DNA from: Strongylocentrotus purpuratus
Taxonomy: Eukaryota; Echinodermata; Echinoidea; Camarodonta; Strongylocentrotidae
Assembly: GCF_000002235.5 (NCBI RefSeq)
Contig: NW_022145550.1
Span: 309,501-373,500 of the forward strand
Direction of reading: 5' to 3'
Length of the DNA: 64,000 bases
The notes beneath the pieces were generated by a model, which did no database searches, was not told where the DNA came from, and was given only the letters and a program-made list of their open reading frames with translations. Made by a program: the position numbers and the translations under genes. This document shows positions 60,701 through 64,000 of the stretch, in pieces. Within the stretch, counting starts at the first letter, position 1. Every line of letters begins with the position of its first letter.

Positions 60701-60785
60701 GATATCCCTTGGTTTTTCAACTCCACCTGTTTACGACCGCTGCCGACTTCAACGATGACTTCGTGGCGTGAAGAAGTTTTTTCCT
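39504..60785 (-). CDS. ZU5-UPA-DD-DD-DD-ZU5-UPA-DD protein (5' end not in view)
   Basis: Fifteen - strand exons join without a frame conflict, giving about 976 residues to the stop at 39504-39506. Order: ZU5 (exon 60459-60785), UPA (59832-60079, 56233-56361, 55555-55720), linker (55318-55363), death domain (54113-54396), 16-nt exon (52420-52435), death domain (51806-52056), death domain (51044-51334), second ZU5 (49810-50148), second UPA (42708-42928, 42257-42391, 41425-41575), linker (40943-40979) and a terminal death domain (39504-39795). ZU5-UPA-DD is the cytoplasmic module of UNC5 receptors, PIDD and ankyrins, where it folds as one unit and recruits death-domain partners. Two modules with extra DDs is not an arrangement I know. 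The first exon is phase 1, so more lies beyond 60785. The chance that it is two genes read as one is low given phase continuity. Confidence 0.88.
40020..40440. repeat. Repeat unit without the MITE (empty-site partner of 16225-17345)
   Basis: GAGGACAAACACAATTTTAG, ATTTCGAGATATTTCGAGAA, GACCCTCGGTAGTG, TTTCACCAACTGGTCAATAT and AGTGACTGGCCGGGAAAAT occur in the same order as at 16.2-17.3 kb. Lies downstream (3') of the linker exon in the last intron. Confidence 0.8.
40943..40979 (-). CDS. Death-domain gene exon: second short linker
   Basis: 37 bases, phase 1 to 2, reading VEPDYGSYAAS. Acceptor GAATGCAG, donor GTGAGT. Confidence 0.75.
41425..41575 (-). CDS. Death-domain gene exon: second UPA end
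   Basis: Phase 0 to 1, as in 55555-55720. RSFQLQFSSEEEQKTVCLCI. The acceptor (TTTAAAG) is weak. A closer TTTCTAG would break phase, so it was not used. Confidence 0.75.
42257..42391 (-). CDS. Death-domain gene exon: second UPA middle
   Basis: Phase 0 to 0, 45 codons. EIQQEERRSPVPYCQVMDMV and DTDLTICCHEESK. The start EIxxEER matches its partner exon at 56233-56361. Confidence 0.87.
42708..42928 (-). CDS. Death-domain gene exon: second UPA start
   Basis: Phase 1 to 0, as in 59832-60079. Contains SIKLQCVAFQPLFM and NPVLHIHIFLPCRKYLK. Acceptor GAAATAG, donor GTAAGA. Confidence 0.85.
43856..44386. mobile_element. TTAA-target MITE, copy 2
   Basis: AGGTACTATGTCCC at the left, GGGACATAGTACCT at the right, TTAA at 43852-43855 and 44387-44390. 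Opposite orientation to copy 1 and about 531 bp. Nested just inside the left end of the 5.8-kb block. Confidence 0.93.
44422..44690. repeat. Tandem array, about 110-bp unit
   Basis: Two full units (each with ATACTTCATTTTTATTG, ACATCAGAAATTTGTAATTT and ACTAATACAGTTTGCCTGTA) plus a short third of about 42 bases. Confidence 0.9.
45170..46470. other. Unassigned stretch left of the DIRS-like fossil
   Basis: Contains a phrase TTTGTCTAATGCCCGTTTGG repeated in variants near 45190-45270, an A-rich tract at 45600, and the left arm of the inverted repeat at 46193. No host exon is recognised. The short open frame at 45737-45922 has no support. Confidence 0.5.
46472..48165 (+). mobile_element. DIRS-like tyrosine-recombinase retrotransposon fossil
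   Basis: Family: DIRS group of retrotransposons. Recognisable parts are an RNase H-like region with the following conserved segment of the DIRS polyprotein, then a tyrosine-recombinase region ending near a conserved GHSTRAA-type box. No clear reverse transcriptase is seen. The copy is broken, with at least two or three breaks plus the missing front part, and looks moderately old. An imperfect inverted repeat of about 78 bp (46193-46270 against 46472-46550) overlaps its left edge. Confidence 0.85.
48808..49410. repeat. Tandem array, 149-150-bp unit, four copies
   Basis: Units begin TGTACTATATTTCTACATTC at about 48807, 48957, 49106 and 49255, with GTATTATGTTTTTAAATTCA starting a partial fifth. 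Units are highly similar and contain TGGTGGTGTAAACAAATAAA and GGTACTTCCACACCAAAG. Confidence 0.93.
49810..50148 (-). CDS. Death-domain gene exon: second ZU5
   Basis: Phase 1 to 1. LEIQELGIRLSIPPGCLEKE, then LSSLILPHNLNL and VPVLILYCTKD. Acceptor ATTCTAG, donor G|GTAAAC. Confidence 0.92.
50430..50722 (-). mobile_element. tRNA-derived SINE, family B copy 2
   Basis: On the - strand: A-box-like TGCCGAGTGGATATGTC, box B CGGTTCGAGTCCC, the body as in copy 1, and the 3' end TGCGCTATACAAGAACCGAA with an ATT tail. Confidence 0.92.
51044..51334 (-). CDS. Death-domain gene exon: death domain 3 (divergent)
   Basis: Phase 1 to 1. ELWSFARAAKDVETLRKALG, then VFSMLQHWVRLEGTRGRLL. The helix 5 MLxxW motif is kept and the front half is more diverged. 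The acceptor ATGAAG is weak and was chosen for phase. Confidence 0.85.
51806..52056 (-). CDS. Death-domain gene exon: death domain 2
   Basis: Phase 2 to 1. YYEIGDKLGFERNELQHIEH and AIQMFSKWKASQSD carry the death-fold signature. Acceptor TACTCAG, donor GTATAG. Confidence 0.92.
52420..52435 (-). CDS. Death-domain gene 16-nt microexon
   Basis: GCCTTGACGCAGCACA between AAAAACAG and GTAAGT. It converts phase 1 to phase 2 exactly as the flanking death-domain exons need, and codes LDAA between them. Confidence 0.78.
53011..53490. mobile_element. TTAA-target MITE, copy 3 (truncated)
   Basis: Begins ATACTATGTCCCTTTGGCAG and follows copy 2 until AATATCTTTCAAA, where it is cut by the next MITE. The far terminal repeat is missing. 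Confidence 0.9.
53491..53782. mobile_element. MITE with GCCCCTCTAAAGTGTTGGGAG ends
   Basis: The left end GCCCCTCTAAAGTGTTGGGA is mirrored by TCCCAACACTTTAAGAGGGG at the right. About 290 bp, non-coding. It abuts the broken end of the TTAA MITE copy 3. Confidence 0.88.
54113..54396 (-). CDS. Death-domain gene exon: death domain 1
   Basis: Phase 2 to 1. YYDLGVGLGFTIQELDKLEY and ATYDMLKQWRQRQGD show the death-fold helix 2-3 and the MLxxWRxRxG motif of helix 5. Confidence 0.93.
54716..54912. repeat. Minisatellite of TTATTACATTTGTGGGTAAA units
   Basis: About nine imperfect units of 18-25 bases, followed by a C tract. It lies in an intron. Confidence 0.92.
55318..55363 (-). CDS. Death-domain gene exon: short Pro/Ser linker
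   Basis: 46 bases, phase 1 to 2, reading APPSPISTHYSPFV. Acceptor CTAACAG, donor GTAAGT. Partner of 40943-40979. Confidence 0.8.
55555..55720 (-). CDS. Death-domain gene exon: UPA end
   Basis: Phase 0 to 1. HSVLLPVMQ then EFQLMTITVSQVG and LSFVIRYRG. Acceptor CTTTATAG, donor GTAAGG. Confidence 0.86.
56233..56361 (-). CDS. Death-domain gene exon: UPA middle
   Basis: Phase 0 to 0, 43 codons. EIHEEERQKAYRK then VPFDVILQSGDIIVSCKGED. The acceptor is CCAAAAG, weak but giving the same phase as its partner exon 42257-42391, which also starts EI. Confidence 0.8.
57237..57331. repeat. Minisatellite, about 30-bp unit
   Basis: Three units of GGAATTAAGATGTACCACTA followed by TTAAGA(T/C)GC. Confidence 0.9.
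58400..58640 (+). mobile_element. tRNA-derived SINE, family B copy 3 (5'-truncated)
   Basis: Begins within the tRNA-like head at CCGCCGCGGCACTAATG, then TCCTTTGGCAAGACATTGAT, GGTAAATGGGTACCTGG and TGCGCTATACAAGAACTGAA, ending in ATTATTAT. Confidence 0.9.
58804..59398. mobile_element. TTAA-flanked MITE, second family
   Basis: TTAA then AGGTCTACTCTAACCC at the left, GGTTAGAGTGGCCCT then TTAA at the right. About 595 bp. Contains TGACGTCA sites. It lies in the intron after the first UPA exon. The open frame crossing its right end is not a gene. Confidence 0.88.
59832..60079 (-). CDS. Death-domain gene exon: ZU5 end and UPA start
   Basis: Phase 1 to 0. GFLELYVNRCAEWWVLIPLK and IGRGQEIDIRLHVHADNP fit the first strands of the UPA domain. 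Acceptor CTTATAG, donor GTAAGC. Confidence 0.85.
60459..60785 (-). CDS. Death-domain gene exon: first ZU5
   Basis: Phase 1 to 1. ELKNQGISICFPAGTFQKPE and FDPPDLTFNQPVKITIPHS are ZU5 hallmarks. Acceptor TATGCAG, donor G|GTAGAT. Confidence 0.93.
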
Positions 60786-61953
60786 CTGCATATAAGAAAC
60801 AAAAAAGAAACACATAACAAGTATTTGACATTGTTTTAACAACACACGGGCCTACTATTACAGCTTACCCAGTAAATATTACAGTCTCCTTTATCTCTTT
60901 TCTTTAGAATCGCACCCTAAAATTATATTTGTTATGTTATTTGTTCCGTCCCTACTGTCAATTATCTTTCCAAATTGAAACATTTCTATCTCAAATTATG
61001 TTCATACTGGTAATTAATAATAATAATAATAATATAGAGTATTTGTAATGCACCAACTCCCCATGACTAATGCCCTTTATGAATCACCTCAGTTCGTTAA
61101 TTATTATTCTTTATCCTATCTTCAGCTTCTACTTTTCTTTCAATTTTAAACAAATACCTCAGTAAGCTGTACATCCCATTATTAAACTTGTATTCTTCAT
61201 AATTACCCCTACCTCAATATTTATACTGTGATTGTAACTTTTGTAGTATTTTGTGAGAAAATTACGTTATTATGTTAAGGATTATGTACATGTATTCTAT
61301 TCTTCGTAATTTATTTTTCATTCTTTACTCATTATGGACTATTCAACTCTATTTAGTGACGCTTGGTTGTTTTTTAATTGTTTTAATTGTAAGAATACCA
61401 TCTTATTTGAATGAATGAACTACTATTATTTATAATCACTTGATTTAAAGCTTTTTATTGACATACAAGATGTCACCTAGGCTTAGGAAAATAGAGTATA
61501 ATCTACCACAAATGAAAAGCAACCTGAGGATTTCTTTGCCTTGGGTATTCATTTCGTCTCTAGCTCTCTAATCAAGTGCTAGGTTGAACAGAGAGCAAGG
61601 AGTCCGTTTATTGCCAGGAAAATTACTATTTTCTGTGCTGGATATACTGAATTTACTATATATTTCATCTAGAGCTACTTTTGTTGATATTCCGATTGAT
61701 TGCATGGATATTTAGCCTGGAATCTGAGAAACTATATTTGATTTCATCATCGAAGCCCTGTATATATACCACATATAGACGAGCACGTATTATTATATGG
61801 CCCATTATGAACTGGTATGTAACTTTAACCTTGTTCTGTGCTTTGTTTGTCATCTTGTTTTGATAACTATATACACTGTCGCTCATATAGTTGGAATATT
61901 TTTGTTTTACCCCAATTTATGGAATTATTTTTAAAATAATTTTAAAATAATGG

Positions 61954-62330
61954 ATCTAGATAATAGTATAAATTCTCAGATTATATTGAATATTAATTTG
62001 ACAATGTGTGTTGTGCGTGACTGCTAAAGCATGTGTATGCTATATGCTTATCAACTAGGGGACCTACGCCCTTAAGTCATAAATGACAGTAAGGAGGATT
62101 TATGCCCCACAAAAGGGCACTAATATAGCACATCGACACGGTTTTGATCCTGGGGCCTCACAGTTACAAGGCCATTGCTTTGTCACTGAACCATGACTGT
62201 ACGCAGCGGGGGGTAGGGTAGGGGGCAGTTTCCATAAATATACACAAAACTGAAAATGCAATAAATTTTCAATAATTTTATTGCATTTTACCCCGGTCCC
62301 CAACATAAAACTATCCTCTGGACGGCCATG
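61954..62330. repeat. Interspersed repeat, family C copy 2
   Basis: Matches 21061-21325 over GATAATAGTATAAATTCTCA, AGGGGACCTACG, AAAAGGGCACTAATATAGCA and CGGTCCCCAACAT. On the - strand it carries a tRNA-like segment around TGTAACTGTGAGGCCCCAGG, so it may be SINE-derived. Confidence 0.8.
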
Positions 62331-62650
62331 CATAATATGGCTCAAGGCATGAACAATATTCGCGGCAAAGATACTGATGCCCTATTCAGTGAAATTGCCA
62401 ATGAAAAGCTCAAAGTGACCTTGACGAAGAAGGACATCGAACGTTCGCACCGACTTCCTTCAAGGAACGCAGAAGTTTTGAACCCTCCCAGCCGCTCGAC
62501 AAGGAGTAATGCACGCAATGCGCCTAAACAAGACGACGAATCGAAACCAGTTCGTGTCTTATCGTATGCGAAAAATAATAATCTCCAAACGTCGCGAGCT
62601 TAAAGGAGCTACACAAAGAAAATTTACTAACAACTGATAATAAGAACAAA
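62328..62650 (+). mobile_element. LINE ORF1-like fragment
   Basis: The reading LTKKDIERSHRLPSRN, then KPVRVLSYAKNNN, fits the DIERSHRxG region of LINE ORF1 (L1-type/Transposase_22 and CR1-type RNA-binding proteins). It decays into stops and shifts after about 90 codons, so it is a relic. Confidence 0.7.
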
Positions 62651-62811
62651 TTACATATGGATGGAAAGATTTTCTCTTGAAAAACACGAATAATTTGCTG
62701 AGAAATCATATAGATATCATGGAAAGGCGTAAAATGCAATTTTTCAAGACCCTCCTTAGACCCCCAAGCGCCCCCGAACGTAAGCCAAATACACGAGCGT
62801 AGCGAGCTCTG

Positions 62812-62919
62812 AATAGTGACGTCACACCCTGGACAAACAGCTCGGTACCGGAGTCGCACGTGTATAAGTCTGCAGCTAGACAGCCGTGTCCAGGGTGTGA
62901 CGTCACAATAGTGACGTCA
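62812..62919. promoter_or_regulatory. Three TGACGTCA sites within a 20-bp inverted repeat
   Basis: GTGACGTCACACCCTGGACA at 62816-62835 is mirrored exactly at 62887-62906, and AATAGTGACGTCA recurs at 62907-62919. TGACGTCA is the CREB/ATF site. The sequence could be regulatory or simply part of a repeat. Confidence 0.6.
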
Positions 62920-63478
62920 TACGATGGACTGCTGAAGGCAGTAAATCTGGATCTCAAAACTAACATTTTTGAAAGTTGATTTCTGCGGGCCCCAAACATA
63001 TTTTGAAGAGGAAATTTGTTGTATGTGATCAGTAAGGCTTCCCCTTCGCAATGATATGAATTTTGCATCAATTCAATACACTTTTGCTTCTTGGTGTGAC
63101 TCCATTAAAGGCACGAAGATGGGTATCGATCGATCGAAGAAGATCTCACCCAGACAAATGCTCATTTACTGTCAAAAGCGAAAAAATGTGGATAGATAAT
63201 AGCGGCGTGGTCATTAGACCGAAGAATTATTGGCCTCTTCCCCATTACTGGAGGCAAAACAATCAAACGCTTAAAGGGATAGTTGAGTTCTGCTGCAGAG
63301 GGCGCTACACAAAATATTTTTTTTGGTGAGATAATGAAAAACTGAGAGTCAAATATGAAATAACATAATATTAAAATGACAAAATCATCTTTATTGTAAG
63401 TGTCGGCTTGCGTGGTGATGTAGATATACAGTAGGTTTGCGGTTGCACCATGTGTGTGAGAGAGAGAGGGGTTTGAGG

Positions 63479-63494
63479 AGTCCTGAAAAGGACT
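63479..63494 (-). promoter_or_regulatory. Histone-type 3' stem-loop, copy 1
   Basis: Read on the - strand: AGTCCTTTTCAGGACT, a 6-bp stem with TTTC loop, as in histone mRNA ends (GGYYCTTTTCAGRRCC) apart from A:T at the outer pair. Confidence 0.55.
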
Positions 63495-63506
63495 CTGACT
63501 CGGTAA

Positions 63507-63540
63507 TCTTTCTTGGAGGAGTGTAGTTCTGAAAAGAACT
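63507..63540 (-). promoter_or_regulatory. Histone-type 3' stem-loop with downstream element
   Basis: On the - strand AGTTCTTTTCAGAACT (63540-63525) is followed nine bases later by CAAGAAAGA (63515-63507), the exact histone downstream element that pairs with U7 snRNA. No histone coding sequence is seen upstream on that strand within the window. Confidence 0.6.
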
Positions 63541-63560
63541 GTTTGTTATCAATCTTAGCA

Positions 63561-63582
63561 TATAGTTCTCAGGAGAACTATA
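63561..63582. repeat. Perfect 10-bp inverted repeat
   Basis: TATAGTTCTC, AG, GAGAACTATA. Lies 20 bases from the histone-type stem-loops. Confidence 0.85.
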
Positions 63583-64000
63583 GCGCTTGGAGAGGATGAG
63601 TGGCTCGACCGTTCGAACAGGTTGACTATCCGTCGTCAGGAGTGGAGAATAGCTGGCGTGCGTGAGCTTAAGTCACCGGGGTGCGGACGTCAGGGAAAAA
63701 TAGGTGACCGTGTCGGCTTGAGTCATCGGGGAGTGGGCATGGATGGTCGGCTGGTAATTCGTCTGACTGTCCGTCTGGGCTGGAGTCTCCGGGTTGCGGA
63801 CTTAAGAGAGTTTCGAGTTGATGAGTCGGGTGTGCTGTCGGCGAGACGATGTGTGTGTCCACGACGTAGGCGGCGTTGTAGTCTGTTGTCGTCTGCTGTG
63901 CATTGTAGCTGTGAGGCTGGCGGCTGCTTTGAGGGTTCGGCGGGTGGCGGTGGTTGATGTACGGCTGTCTGTCAGGGTGGTGAGGGCGGTGCAGGAGGTG

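Larger units (their letters stand above)
60786..64000. other. Stretch beyond the first visible death-domain exon
   Basis: Upstream exons of the - strand gene should be here or further on, but none is recognised. 60786-61950 is AT-rich, with a SINE/LINE tail fragment near 61015-61095. From about 63400 the sequence becomes GC-richer (GTGCGG and GTGTCGG phrases) with a long + strand open frame at 63622-63957 that looks like nothing known. Confidence 0.5.

Noticed and set aside
63622-63957. 111-codon + strand open frame, Arg- and Gly-rich
   Set aside because: No recognised motif, starts in a hairpin-rich stretch, and composition follows local GC content. Not supported as a gene.
63540-64000. A histone gene on the - strand upstream of the stem-loops
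   Set aside because: None of the - strand readings resembles H1, H2A, H2B, H3 or H4, so only the 3' motifs are reported.
1-64000. CRISPR array or bacterial operon
   Set aside because: Introns, SINEs and LINEs show a eukaryotic nuclear sequence, and the tandem arrays lack unique spacers.

Overview
The window is eukaryotic, AT-rich, intron-rich and full of repeats. The most likely source is an echinoderm or another marine invertebrate deuterostome. Reasons are: an EF-hand NADPH oxidase very close to vertebrate NOX5; ZU5-UPA-death-domain proteins, a class expanded in these animals; tRNA-derived SINEs with L2/CR1-like LINE ends; tyrosine-recombinase elements of the DIRS and Crypton kinds; and histone-type 3' processing motifs of the sea urchin type. 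The species cannot be named from sequence alone.

Three host genes are supported by exons whose splice sites and phases join cleanly. (1) On the + strand, 1900-8936 is the 3' part of an Ig-domain, single-pass membrane receptor with an unrecognised cytoplasmic tail of about 400 residues. (2) On the + strand, 19700-28976 is nearly all of a NOX5-type calcium-activated NADPH oxidase in 12 exons; only the start exon is not found. (3) On the - strand, 60785 down to 39504 is a 15-exon gene encoding ZU5-UPA-DD-DD-DD-ZU5-UPA-DD, with the 5' end missing. Its two ZU5-UPA-DD blocks have the same exon phases exon for exon, so an internal duplication is likely. A membrane receptor, a regulated oxidant source and a death-domain scaffold would suit stress or immune signalling, but nothing in the sequence shows that they act together.

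By region: 1-1.4 kb is a GC-rich-core tandem array. 1.9-8.9 kb is the receptor gene, with SINEs, microsatellites and a LINE 3' end in its introns. 9-19.7 kb is gene-poor and holds LINE and SINE pieces, a Crypton-type recombinase relic and a TTAA-flanked MITE nested in an older repeat. 19.7-29 kb is NOX5, with an interstitial telomere-like tract in one intron. 29-39.5 kb is gene-poor and holds a near-perfect palindrome, a roughly 700-bp tandem duplication, and LINE and SINE copies. 39.5-60.8 kb is the death-domain gene, whose largest intron carries a 5.8-kb inverted-repeat-bounded block with a broken DIRS-like fossil and two tandem arrays. 60.8-64 kb holds repeats, a LINE ORF1 fragment, a 20-bp inverted repeat made of TGACGTCA sites, and histone-type stem-loops with no histone gene beside them.

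Exon ends were placed by eye from splice consensus and phase. No search was run.
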